This document shows positions 26,362 through 34,491 of a DNA stretch of 50,803 nt, piece by piece; position 1 is the first letter of the stretch, and each line of letters opens with the position of its first letter. The DNA comes from an uncultured Caulobacteraceae bacterium (GTDB lineage: Bacteria; Pseudomonadota; Alphaproteobacteria; Caulobacterales; Caulobacteraceae). The stretch is from assembly GCA_903929535.1 (NCBI GenBank), contig CAIYVC010000137.1, positions 1-50,803 of the forward strand, written 5' to 3'. Position numbers and translations under genes: made by a program. The notes under the pieces are model-generated. The model did not search any database, had not been told where the DNA came from, and saw only the letters and a list, made by a program, of their open reading frames with translations.

Positions 26362-27162
26362 ATGGCTCCGCATCGCGCGAAGCAACTCTTCGCATGCACA
26401 ATGGCCCTGGGGCTCTGGGGCGCCTGCGCCTCGGCCGCCAGCATCAAGCCCGAGGCCCTGCCCGATTGGGTCGGCACCTGGCAGAACCAGGGCGCTCCGG
26501 AAAACAACGACCTGTTCGACGGCTCGACCGGCGAACCCCACGGTTGCACCGCCACCCGCCAACCCTGCCGCGAGCACCCGCCCTACAACGCCGAGTGGGA
26601 AGCCAAGTACACCACCAACCTGGCCCGCTCCCTGGCCGGGACCATGCCGGACCCCCTGACCAAGTGCTATCCGCGCCAGACCCCCGGCAACATGCGCACG
26701 CCCGAGACCATCGAGTTCGTGGCGCGGCCGGAAATGACCCTGATCTTCGTCGAGGACGGCAACCACGTCCGGCGCATCTATACCGACGGGCGCAAGCACC
26801 GCACCGGCAAGGGCGCCTTCCTCAGCTTCAATGGCGATAGCACCGGCCATTGGGACGGCGACACCCTGGTGGTCGAGACCACCAACGTCCTGGGCGAACA
26901 GATGCTCGACCGCTCCGGCGCTATGGTGTCCTCGAAGGCGGTGTTCAGCGAGCGCATCCGCCGCGCGGGGCCCAAGACGATGGAGGACGTGATCACCATC
27001 ACCGACCCGACCTCCCTGACCCGGCCGTGGATTGTCCATCGCCTCTACAAGAAGGTCGACGGCGACATCTACGACTACGCCTGCTCGGAGAACAACCGCG
27101 CCAAGGTCGACGCCCAGGGCACGACCCACCTGCTGAAAACCGATGGCCAGATCCTGAAATGA
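26362..27162 (+). CDS. Secreted protein of the GHWEG-type family, function unknown (copy 1)
   Basis: 266-residue exported protein with a Sec signal (LFACTMALGLWGACASA). The mature part has an N-terminal LPDWVGTW motif and the block shared by four proteins in this window: RRIYTDGRKH, GDSTGHWDGDTLVVETTNV and ITDPTSLTRPWIVHR, near the C-terminus CSENNR. Paired cysteines are present. I know this protein type as an unnamed family that is abundant in sphingomonads, Caulobacteraceae and Acidobacteria; no biochemical role is known to me. ATG 26362 is chosen for the AAGG site and signal; the TTG at 26284 is rejected. It is followed after 14 bp by a paralogue. Confidence 0.8.
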   Translation: MAPHRAKQLFACTMALGLWGACASAASIKPEALPDWVGTWQNQGAPENNDLFDGSTGEPHGCTATRQPCREHPPYNAEWEAKYTTNLARSLAGTMPDPLTKCYPRQTPGNMRTPETIEFVARPEMTLIFVEDGNHVRRIYTDGRKHRTGKGAFLSFNGDSTGHWDGDTLVVETTNVLGEQMLDRSGAMVSSKAVFSERIRRAGPKTMEDVITITDPTSLTRPWIVHRLYKKVDGDIYDYACSENNRAKVDAQGTTHLLKTDGQILK

Positions 27163-27176
27163 GCGGGAACAGAGCG

Positions 27177-27845
27177 ATGCGTAACAAACTGCTGACTCTC
27201 GCCGCTGCGGCGGCCGTCCTGGGCGTGGCTGCGCCCGCGGCTCTCGCCGCGGAATGGGGCAATCTGCCGAACTGGAGCGGCGTCTGGGTTCCCGTGCCAG
27301 GCAAGGCCGATCCCGCCGTCGTCTACAAGGCCGGCGTCAAGCGCGCTGCCAAGGCGGACGATCCGATGAAGACCTGCGGCCTGCATGCCGGCATGCCGCG
27401 CATGATGGCCCACCAGGGCGCGCATGAGTTCGTCATCCGGCCAGAAGAAGTGTGGCTGACCACCGAGGTGCAGGACTCCGTGGCGCGGATCCATACCGAT
27501 GGACGCAACCACGCCCAGGGCGAAGACCTGTTCGACACCTACACCGGTGACAGCATCGGCCATTGGGAAGGCAAGGGCGCCGGTCAGACCCTGGTGATCG
27601 ACACCGTGGGCCTGCGCGACGACACCTGGCTGGACGGCCGCGGCACGGTGCACAGCGACAAGGCCCATGTGGTCACACGCATCCACAAGGCGGGGGCGAC
27701 CCTGGTAGCCAAGATCACGGTCGAAGACCCTGAGACCCTGGCCAAGCCCTGGAGCGTGACGCGCACCTATCGCCGCATGCCGGCGGGCGCCTTCGCCCAC
27801 GACTGGGCCTGCCACCTGGTCAAGAGCACCAAGGATACGGACTAG
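27177..27845 (+). CDS. Secreted protein of the GHWEG-type family, function unknown (copy 2)
   Basis: 222-residue exported protein in an operon with copy 1 (14 bp apart). Signal: KLLTLAAAAAVLGVAAPAAL-type hydrophobic run, cut near ALAA. The family blocks are LPNWSGVWVP, CGLHAGMPRMM, RIHTDGRNH, GDSIGHWEGKG, TLVIDTVGLRDDTWLDGRGT, VHSDKAHVVTRIHK and VEDPETLAKPWSV, then CHLVKS at the C-terminus. A four-residue insertion (GAGQ) splits the usual WEGDTLVV motif. The function is unknown; pairing of two diverged copies in one transcript is repeated at 37913-39438. Confidence 0.8.
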   Translation: MRNKLLTLAAAAAVLGVAAPAALAAEWGNLPNWSGVWVPVPGKADPAVVYKAGVKRAAKADDPMKTCGLHAGMPRMMAHQGAHEFVIRPEEVWLTTEVQDSVARIHTDGRNHAQGEDLFDTYTGDSIGHWEGKGAGQTLVIDTVGLRDDTWLDGRGTVHSDKAHVVTRIHKAGATLVAKITVEDPETLAKPWSVTRTYRRMPAGAFAHDWACHLVKSTKDTD

Positions 27846-27920
27846 ATCAGAACCCCGGCGCGTCAGCCTGCTTTGGCGGGCGCGTCGGGGCCGCTGGCCG
27901 CCTTCCGTTCCTCGCCCGGA

Positions 27921-29102
27921 TCAGAACAGCTTGCGCGCCTTGGCCAGCCGCTCGATCCCCGCGTCCAGGGTCTCGTCCTTCTTGCAGAAGCACAGCCGCA
28001 CCACCGAGGTGATCGGGTCCTCCGCGTAGAAGGCCGACACCGGGATGGTCGCCACCCCGCATTCGCGCACCGCCCGCTGCGAGAAGGTCCAATCGTCGGC
28101 CTCGATGCCTGACGCCTTCAGGTCCAGCAGCAGGAAGTAGGTGCCCTGGCTCGGCAGGATGCTGAACCCCTCCGCCGTCAGCCCCGCCGCCAGCCGGTCG
28201 CGGGACCGGGCGAACCCCTCGCGCATCGGGGCGAAATACCCGTCGTCCTTGCCCATGCCATAGGCCACCGCCAGCTGCAGGTTGGGTGGGGTGGTGAAGG
28301 TCAGGAAGGCGTGGGCCTTGGCGATGGCGGTCGCCAGCGGCGGGGCCGCGCAAATGAAGCCGATCTTCCAGCCGGTCAGGGAGAAGATCTTGCCCGCCGA
28401 GCCGATCTTCACCGTGCGCTCGCGCATGCCGGGCAGGGCGATCAGCGGAATGTGCTGGCGCCCGTCATAGACCAGATGCTCCCAGACCTCGTCGCAGACC
28501 GCGATCACGTCGTTGCGGATGCAGGCGTCGGCCAGCAGCGTCAGCTCGTCCAGGCCGTAGACCACGGCGGAAGGGTTCAGCGGGTCGTTGAACAGCACCA
28601 ACTTGGTCTTGGGACTGAACACCGCGTCCAGCGCCTCGGCGGTGATCTTCCAGTGCGGCGGCTCCAGACGCACGAAACGCGGCACGCCTCCCGCCATCTT
28701 CACCAGCGGCAGATAGGCGTCGTAGAGGGGCTGGAACATCACCACCTCGTCGCCGGGCGAGATCAATCCGAAGATGGCGGCGGCCAGGGCCTCGGTGGCG
28801 CCGGAAGTGACCACCACCTCACTCATCCCGTCCAGGTCCAGTCCCTGGAACCGGCGGTAGTGGTCGGCCACGGCGTTGCGCAGCTGCGGCAGCCCCAGCG
28901 ACGGCGGGTACTGGTTGGAATCCTTCAGCAGGCTTTCGGCGGCGAAGGCCCGCACATCCGGCGAGCCGTCCTGATCCGGAAACCCCTGCCCCAGGTTGAT
29001 CGCGTCCAGCTCCCGCGCCAGGCTCGACATCACATCGAAGATGGTCCGCGGCTGGGCGGTCAGGACCGGATTGAATCCGGTGGGCGTGTGGTTATCTGAC
29101 AA
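27921..29102 (-). CDS. Pyridoxal-phosphate aminotransferase, class I/II
   Basis: 393-residue fold-type I aminotransferase, most like the methionine/kynurenine aminotransferase group (YbdL-like). PLP-binding residues are visible: GATEAL near 101-106 for phosphate contact, DEVWEHLVYD at 204-213, and Schiff-base lysine K238 in GSAGKIFSLTGWKIG. The usual NPTG-containing segment reads FNDPLNPSAVV. The TTG start at 29102 has GAGGCG about 8 nt upstream, and GFNPVLTAQPRTIFDVMS is the expected N-terminus. It is divergent from the GNAT gene. The amino donor is not determined. Confidence 0.9.
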   Translation of the reverse strand: MSDNHTPTGFNPVLTAQPRTIFDVMSSLARELDAINLGQGFPDQDGSPDVRAFAAESLLKDSNQYPPSLGLPQLRNAVADHYRRFQGLDLDGMSEVVVTSGATEALAAAIFGLISPGDEVVMFQPLYDAYLPLVKMAGGVPRFVRLEPPHWKITAEALDAVFSPKTKLVLFNDPLNPSAVVYGLDELTLLADACIRNDVIAVCDEVWEHLVYDGRQHIPLIALPGMRERTVKIGSAGKIFSLTGWKIGFICAAPPLATAIAKAHAFLTFTTPPNLQLAVAYGMGKDDGYFAPMREGFARSRDRLAAGLTAEGFSILPSQGTYFLLLDLKASGIEADDWTFSQRAVRECGVATIPVSAFYAEDPITSVVRLCFCKKDETLDAGIERLAKARKLF

Positions 29103-29136
29103 GGGGAGCGCCTCAAACTAGGGGCCGGAGATCAGC

Positions 29137-29427
29137 ATGTCGGACCATCCCGCTCAAGACCTCGTCACCGACAATCAAGCCCGTCACCGGTTCGAACTGA
29201 CCGTGGACGGTGAAACCGCCTTCGCCCTGTATCGCCGCGAGCCTGGCCATATCGCCATCACCTATGTCGAGGCGCCCGTGGCCCTGCGCGGAACCGGCGC
29301 CGCCGGGCGGCTGATGCAGGGGGTGGTGGACCAGGCCCGCGCCGAAGGGGTCAAGGTTACGCCGATCTGCGGCTACGCGGTCGCCTGGATGAAGCGGCAT
29401 CCGGAGTACGGTGATCTCCTCGCCTGA
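29137..29427 (+). CDS. GNAT-fold N-acetyltransferase (YjdJ-like)
   Basis: 96-residue minimal acetyltransferase. The order of elements is RFELTVDGETAFALYRRE, IAITYVEAPVALRGTGAAGR with the acetyl-CoA loop RGTGAAGRLM, VVDQARAEGVKVTPICGY and a terminal WMKRHPEY. This is the YjdJ/GCN5-related small family with a C-G-Y-V-like end. Its substrate is unknown. It is immediately followed by one arm of the inverted repeat. Confidence 0.88.
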   Translation: MSDHPAQDLVTDNQARHRFELTVDGETAFALYRREPGHIAITYVEAPVALRGTGAAGRLMQGVVDQARAEGVKVTPICGYAVAWMKRHPEYGDLLA

Positions 29428-29437
29428 CACACCCAAC

Positions 29438-29735
29438 GTCGTCATCCCAAGGCTTGTCCTTGGGACCCAGCAGCTCTGGGGTTGAAGCGACCATGGGTTC
29501 TAGACGACGTACCCTACGAACAAGACGAAGGCGCAAACCAGCGCAACCAGACTCCAGAACAGCTTTGGCTTTTCCTTGGAGTTGACCGACCCAGCCAGCC
29601 CGAGCGGAAAGCCCCCGGTGATGATGGCGGAAATCAATACGAAACCCGCGACCGCAAGAGTGATGATCGATTTAGCTGTCGATGGCATGAGTGTCTTCGC
29701 TGCTGGGTCCCAAGGACAAGCCTTGGGATGACGAC
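29438..29735. repeat. 298-bp element bounded by perfect 37-bp inverted repeats
   Basis: Bases 29438-29474 and 29699-29735 are exact reverse complements over all 37 positions. Each arm contains its own small palindrome, CCAAGG-CTTGT-CCTTGG, so it can also fold alone. The match ends abruptly on both sides. No target-site duplication is visible, and the interior carries only a 62-codon frame. It may be a MITE-like or REP-pair structure typical of intergenic repeats, or may act as a large hairpin after the GNAT gene. Confidence 0.85.
29500..29688 (-). CDS. Small hypothetical membrane protein inside the inverted repeat
   Basis: 62-residue frame starting MPSTAKSIITLAVAGFVLIS with two predicted membrane spans (about residues 9-31 and 43-62) joined by a short loop containing KEKPK. 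I do not recognise the family. It lies wholly between the two 37-bp repeat arms. A real product is plausible from its hydrophobic organisation, but coding status is not certain. Confidence 0.5.
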   Translation of the reverse strand: MPSTAKSIITLAVAGFVLISAIITGGFPLGLAGSVNSKEKPKLFWSLVALVCAFVLFVGYVV

Positions 29736-29737
29736 CT

Positions 29738-30502
29738 CTATTGTTTCGGCGGCCGATACCCCAGCAGGAAGGCGATCGAAGCCAGGGGCAGGGAGGTCGA
29801 GATCAGCCAGGGGGACAGGGGGCTGAACCGCTTGGCCGTGATGTAGAGGATGTGCAGGTTGGCGGTCTGCAGGAAGACGTCGCCTGTGCGCCAGTCCATG
29901 GTCAGGTCCATGAAGCCGATCACCATGGCCAGTGTCCATAGCGGCTTCCAGCGGCGCGGCAGGTCCGGCGCGCGCCAGACCGCGACGATGCCCCAGAGGC
30001 CGATCAGCGGCGCCAGCACCACCAGGAACAGGAAGCCGTACTGGAAGGGTTTGCGGTTCGTCAGGCTGAAGCGGTAGTCGTCCACCAGATGCGGCGGCGC
30101 GCCCCGCACCTGAAACAGGGTCACGGTCTTCTTGCCGAAAGCATCCTGGCGCATTTCCACCAGCACCAGCAGGGCCTTGCCCGGATAGTCGTACTCATAG
30201 CCGGCGCCGTAGTTGGTGCGCCCCTGTTTGTCGGTGCTGACCGCCTGGTTGAGGCGCTGGATCTTGGGCGTCCCCGGCGGGACGAGGGCGCGCCAGCCGG
30301 GCAGGTCGGCGTGCAGGGTCGGCGGGCGGAACTGCGGATCGAAGGCCGCTTCCAGCTTGCCGAGGTCGCCGCCGCGCACCTGTTCGAACACGCCGCGCAG
30401 GTCGGCGTCCTGCTGCGCACTCAGCCACGGCAGCTGGCAGGCGGCCAGGGGCGCCAGCAACAGAACAGCCAGAAGCAGGGTCCAGACGCGGGACTTCAAC
30501 AT
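29738..30502 (-). CDS. Hypothetical lipoprotein/membrane protein
   Basis: From ATG 30502 (MLKSRVWTLLLAVLLL) the product is 254 residues. It has a lipobox-like LLAPLAAC near residue 22, then a soluble domain of about 130 residues, then about three membrane spans in the last 110 residues (FLFLVVLAPLIGLWGIVAVW, MVIGFMDLTMD and a last span before RPPKQ). A lipid-anchored start followed by membrane spans is unusual, and the N-terminal segment may instead be a plain signal peptide. I do not recognise a family. The gene starts 3 bp inside the right edge of the inverted repeat region on its 3' side. Confidence 0.7.
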   Translation of the reverse strand: MLKSRVWTLLLAVLLLAPLAACQLPWLSAQQDADLRGVFEQVRGGDLGKLEAAFDPQFRPPTLHADLPGWRALVPPGTPKIQRLNQAVSTDKQGRTNYGAGYEYDYPGKALLVLVEMRQDAFGKKTVTLFQVRGAPPHLVDDYRFSLTNRKPFQYGFLFLVVLAPLIGLWGIVAVWRAPDLPRRWKPLWTLAMVIGFMDLTMDWRTGDVFLQTANLHILYITAKRFSPLSPWLISTSLPLASIAFLLGYRPPKQ

Positions 30503-30552
30503 CCGGCCCTGATGCACCGGCGCGGCGGCGCGGGCAAGGCCCGCGCCGGGCG

Positions 30553-32982
30553 TCAGCCGACCGCGCGGGTCGGCTGGTCCAGGTCCGAGCTGAGCGTGGC
30601 GCGACCTTCGCGTTCCAGGATCTTGCGGTAGGTCGCCAGCGCCTGCCCCGCCACCTGGTCCATATTGTAGTAGCGGTAGGTGGCCAGCCGGCCGACGAAG
30701 GTCACATCGGGGGTCGCCTGGGCCAGGGCCTCGTACTTCTTGAACAGCGCCTGGTTCTCCGGGCGCGGCACCGGATAGTAGGGATCACCGATGTCGGTCG
30801 GGTACTCGTAGGTGATCGAGGTCTTGGCGTGGACCTGGCCGGTCAGGTGCTTGTACTCGCTGACGCGGGTGTAAGGCACATCCTCGGACGGGAAGTTGAC
30901 CGTGCCGACCGGCTGGAACCAGGGCTGGTCCAGTGTCTCGTGCTTGAACTCCAGCGAGCGGTAAGGAAGCTTGCCGTAGCGGTGGCCGAAATACTCGTCG
31001 ATCGGGCCGGTGTAGATCAGGTGATCGTAGACCACCTCGTCGCGCACCGCCTCGAAGTCCACGCCCAGCATCAGCTCGATATTGGGGTGGTCGACGATGT
31101 TCTCGAACATCCGCGTGTAGCCCTCCGCCGGCATGGCCTGGAAGGTGTCGGTGAAATAGCGGTCGTCGGTATTGGTGCGGGTCGGCACGCGCGAGGTGAC
31201 TGACTTGTCCAGCTCCGAAGGGTCCAGCGCCCACTGCTTGCGGGTGTAGCCGCGGAAGAAGCGCTCGTAGAGCTCCCGCCCGATCTTGGACACCACCACG
31301 TCTTCCGACGTCCTGATGGTCTCAACCGGCTCGGCGCGGCTGGCGAAGAAGGCCTCGACCTCCTCGTCCGTGCGCAGGTTCAGGCCGTAAAGCGTGTTGA
31401 CCGTGGTCCGGTTGATCGGCATCGGCACATGCAGCCCGTCCAGGCACGCCAGCACCCGGTGCTCGTAGGGCCGCCAGCGGGTGAAGCGCGACAGGTAGGA
31501 GACGATCTCCTGCGAGTTGGTGTGGAAGATGTGCGGGCCGTACTTGTGCATCAGCACCCCCGCCGCGTCCTTCTGATCATAGGCGTTGCCGGCCACATGG
31601 GGCCGCTTGTCGATCAGCAGCACCGTCTTCTTGGAGCCGGCGGCCAGGCGCTCGGCCAGGATCGATCCGGCGAAGCCCGCGCCGACGATCAGATAGTCAT
31701 ACTGCTTGGCGTTGGCCGTGCGGATGGCCGGGCCCGACTTCTGAGCCCAGATACGCTCCTCGGCCTCATCCTGGCGCGCTAGCACCGCCTGATCGATCAG
31801 GGCCGACATGCGGGTGAAGGTCTGGCTCCAGGACAGGTCCGCTAGCACGCCGTCAACCTGCTCCAGCCAGCGCCCCTTGGGGTCGGCGGCCAGTTCCAGC
31901 GCCGCGTCGCAGCCGGCGACGAATTCGTCGTGGCTATAGGCGACCTTCACCCCGTCCAGCTCGCCGTAGTGGCGGATCACGTCGGTGATGGCGGTCGAGA
32001 CCACCGGACGCCCGCCAGCCAGGTATTCCGGGGTCTTGGTCGGGCTGATGAAACGGGTCGACTCGTTGATGGCGAAGGGCATCAGGGCCACGTCCCAACC
32101 CGACAGATAGGCCGGCAGCTCCGCGTAGCTCTTGCCGCCCAGGTAGCGGATGTTGGACCGCTGGGGCAGGTCCGACGGGTCGATCTTGACCACCGGCCCG
32201 ACGATCACGATTGACCAGTTCGGACGGGCGTCCGCGATGTGGGCCAGCAGTTCCAGGTCCATCCGTTCGTCGACGACGCCATAGAACCCCAGGCGCGGGC
32301 GGGGCAGGGCGGCCTGGTCCTCGGGATCGGCGAACGGCGACGGCGCGCGGGCCTGGGCGAAGTGGGCCCGGTCGACGCTGGAGGGGAAGGGGTGGATGTT
32401 GGCGTGCTGGTCCTGCTTGGCTTCATAGAGGCTGTAGCCGCCGGTGAAGACGACATCGGCCTGGGCCATCAGTTCGCGTTCCAGCTGGCGCAGCTCGGGC
32501 GGCGCGAACTTGAAGTTCGACAGCTCGTCCATGCAGTCATAGACCACCGCCGCCGCCTCGATGTGGCGCGAGAAGCCCAGCATCATCGGCGTGTAGTACC
32601 AGCGGATCGGGCGGGCGATTTCCTCGGCGGCCAGATAGGCGTCCAGCAGGCTCGACAGCGCCGCTTCACGTTCGGCGCCCTGGATCGCGTCGGGCAGGCG
32701 CGGGGTGGCGACGATCACGCCGCTCTTGGCGCAGACCTGGGTGTCCAGGTGGGCGGTCTCGCCCTCGGTCGCGGTGACGGGTTCTTCCCAATAGATCACC
32801 CGGCGCGAGGCGGCGAAGCGGGTCATCAGATGCTGCGGACGCTGGAACACGAAATCCCAGCGCAGGTGGGAAAAGCACAGCAGCGCCTCACTACCTTGAT
32901 CGATCAGCGCGCCCGGTTGGACTTGAAAGCCAGTCTTGGGCGCATACGACCTAGGCAGGAACTCTTGCACGCCTGTCTCCAC
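30553..32982 (-). CDS. Fusion: glycosyltransferase (GT-B type) and UDP-galactopyranose mutase
   Basis: 809-residue two-domain protein. Residues about 30-400 are a GT-B glycosyltransferase of the GT4-like kind (CFSHLRWDFVFQRPQHLMTR, VYDCMDEL, and the donor-site segment SPTKTPEYLAGGRPVVST cut). Residues about 428-800 are UDP-galactopyranose mutase: FAD-binding YLIVGAGFAGS at 430-440, KRPHVAGNAYD, KYGPHIFHTN, YTRKQW and the GDPYYPVPRPEN region. The mutase makes UDP-galactofuranose and the other half could transfer a sugar to surface glycan. GTG start at 32982; no canonical ATG fits. It is preceded by a long regulatory gap and is alone in its transcript. Confidence 0.92.
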   Translation of the reverse strand: METGVQEFLPRSYAPKTGFQVQPGALIDQGSEALLCFSHLRWDFVFQRPQHLMTRFAASRRVIYWEEPVTATEGETAHLDTQVCAKSGVIVATPRLPDAIQGAEREAALSSLLDAYLAAEEIARPIRWYYTPMMLGFSRHIEAAAVVYDCMDELSNFKFAPPELRQLERELMAQADVVFTGGYSLYEAKQDQHANIHPFPSSVDRAHFAQARAPSPFADPEDQAALPRPRLGFYGVVDERMDLELLAHIADARPNWSIVIVGPVVKIDPSDLPQRSNIRYLGGKSYAELPAYLSGWDVALMPFAINESTRFISPTKTPEYLAGGRPVVSTAITDVIRHYGELDGVKVAYSHDEFVAGCDAALELAADPKGRWLEQVDGVLADLSWSQTFTRMSALIDQAVLARQDEAEERIWAQKSGPAIRTANAKQYDYLIVGAGFAGSILAERLAAGSKKTVLLIDKRPHVAGNAYDQKDAAGVLMHKYGPHIFHTNSQEIVSYLSRFTRWRPYEHRVLACLDGLHVPMPINRTTVNTLYGLNLRTDEEVEAFFASRAEPVETIRTSEDVVVSKIGRELYERFFRGYTRKQWALDPSELDKSVTSRVPTRTNTDDRYFTDTFQAMPAEGYTRMFENIVDHPNIELMLGVDFEAVRDEVVYDHLIYTGPIDEYFGHRYGKLPYRSLEFKHETLDQPWFQPVGTVNFPSEDVPYTRVSEYKHLTGQVHAKTSITYEYPTDIGDPYYPVPRPENQALFKKYEALAQATPDVTFVGRLATYRYYNMDQVAGQALATYRKILEREGRATLSSDLDQPTRAVG

Positions 32983-33372
32983 GGATTGTCGGTTGGTGAG
33001 GCAACTCCATCGCTAAACTGGTCATCTCAGGATTAGTTCCCGAACATGACGCAAATGACGTACTCGTGTGGGTTGTCGCAAACCAAGAACGGCGATTTAT
33101 GAGTCGGAAATCCGACTCAACATTATCTATTGTTGGGTTATTTCGGCGCTGCAATAAAGTTTATTACTAATGACGACTTGCGTATTGTAAGGATTTCGCT
33201 GGAATTGATCGTCTATTGTTGCGGTGTTCACAGGATTTGCAGGATGTTTTCTCTTGGGCTGCTGCTGCGACGGTCGCGGCGACGCTTGCCGCTGTTTGGC
33301 GCGCGCGGCGGCGTGGCAACCTCATGCTAGGGTGAAGCGTTGCCATTGTCGGAATCGGAACTCCCGCACCCT
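32983..33372. promoter_or_regulatory. AT-rich divergent intergenic region with a GANTC-ended palindrome
   Basis: The gap between the fusion gene (minus) and mlaE (plus) is about 390 bp and far more AT-rich than its surroundings. It contains the perfect palindrome GAGTCGGA-AA-TCCGACTC at 33101-33118, whose two ends are each a GANTC (CcrM) site, and a third GANTC (GAATC) at 33352-33356. TCTATTGTTG occurs twice, at about 33126 and 33211. No ORF of interest or RNA gene was recognised. Methylation-linked control of one or both genes is possible. Confidence 0.5.
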
Positions 33373-34491
33373 ATGGACCAACCCGCAGACTTCCAGTTGC
33401 TCGAGGCCGACGGCGCCTTGCGCGCCCAGCTGACCGGCGACTGGACCTCCAGGATGCTGGGCGGTGCGGCGGAGCGTCTGCGTCGGGCGATGGCCGAGCG
33501 CTCGCCCAAGATCGTCGACCTGACCAAGATCGGCCGCTGCGACACCTCCGGCGCCTTCGCCATCGTGCGCGCCGCCGACATCGTCAAATCCAAGCGCAAG
33601 CTGGAAGCCCGCCCCGAGACCGAACGTTTGATGGAGTTGGTGTCCAAGGCCAGCGAAACCGCCGAACTGCCGCCGCCGCCCAAGGTGTCCGGCTGGAACC
33701 GGTTCCTGGAGCGGCTGGGCCGCGGCCTGGTCAACCTGGGGCTGGAGGGGTTCGACACCCTGGCCTTCACCGGCCGCATCCTCAGCGCCACGGGCAAGCT
33801 GATCGCCAATCCGCGCCGCATACGCTGGGCGCCCTTCGTGGCCCTGGCTGAGCGGGCGGGCCTGGACGCCCTGCCGATCGTGGCGGTGACGTCATTCTTC
33901 ATCGGCGCGGTGATCGGGCTTCTGGGCGCGCACATGCTCAGCCAGTTCGGGGCCCAGGTGTTCGCCGTGGAGCTGATCGGCATCGCGGTGCTGCGCGAGT
34001 TCTGCATCATCATCACCGCCATTCTGCTGGCGGGCCGCTCGGCTTCCGCCTTCGCCGCCGAGATCGGTTCTATGAAGATGAACCAGGAGATCGACGCCAT
34101 GCAGGTGATGGGGGTCGACCCGTTCGACGCCCTGGTGCTGCCCCGCTTCATGGCGCTCCTGATCACCATCCCGCTGCTGACCTTTGTGGCCGCGGTCGCG
34201 GGCCTGCTCGGCGGCATGCTGGTCACCTGGGCGGTGCTGGGTATCAGTCCCGACTTCTTCGTCCAGCGGATCGCCGATCAGGTCGGCGTCGCTCACTTCT
34301 GGGTCGGTCTCAGCAAGGCCCCGGTCATGGCCATCGTTATCGCCGGCATCGGTTGCCGTCAGGGCATGGAGGTCGGCGGCGACGTGGAGTCCCTCGGCCG
34401 CAAGGTGACCGCCGCGGTGGTGCACGCCATCTTCTCGATCATCATGATCGATGCCGTCTTCGCCCTGGTCTACATGGAGCTCAACGTATGA
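33373..34491 (+). CDS. Mla-type ABC transporter permease with N-terminal STAS domain (MlaE)
   Basis: Inner-membrane permease of the MlaFEDB-like phospholipid transport system that maintains outer-membrane asymmetry. From ATG 33373 it has 372 residues. About residues 5-100 form a STAS (MlaB-like) domain, here fused to the permease (SPKIVDLTKIGRCDTSGAFA). The MlaE domain spans about 125-372 and includes RSASAFAAEIGSMKMNQEID, the family signature, and GVDPFDALVLPRFMA. TTG 33340 with GGGTGAAG upstream is an alternative start. The next gene overlaps as ATGA. Confidence 0.92.
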   Translation: MDQPADFQLLEADGALRAQLTGDWTSRMLGGAAERLRRAMAERSPKIVDLTKIGRCDTSGAFAIVRAADIVKSKRKLEARPETERLMELVSKASETAELPPPPKVSGWNRFLERLGRGLVNLGLEGFDTLAFTGRILSATGKLIANPRRIRWAPFVALAERAGLDALPIVAVTSFFIGAVIGLLGAHMLSQFGAQVFAVELIGIAVLREFCIIITAILLAGRSASAFAAEIGSMKMNQEIDAMQVMGVDPFDALVLPRFMALLITIPLLTFVAAVAGLLGGMLVTWAVLGISPDFFVQRIADQVGVAHFWVGLSKAPVMAIVIAGIGCRQGMEVGGDVESLGRKVTAAVVHAIFSIIMIDAVFALVYMELNV

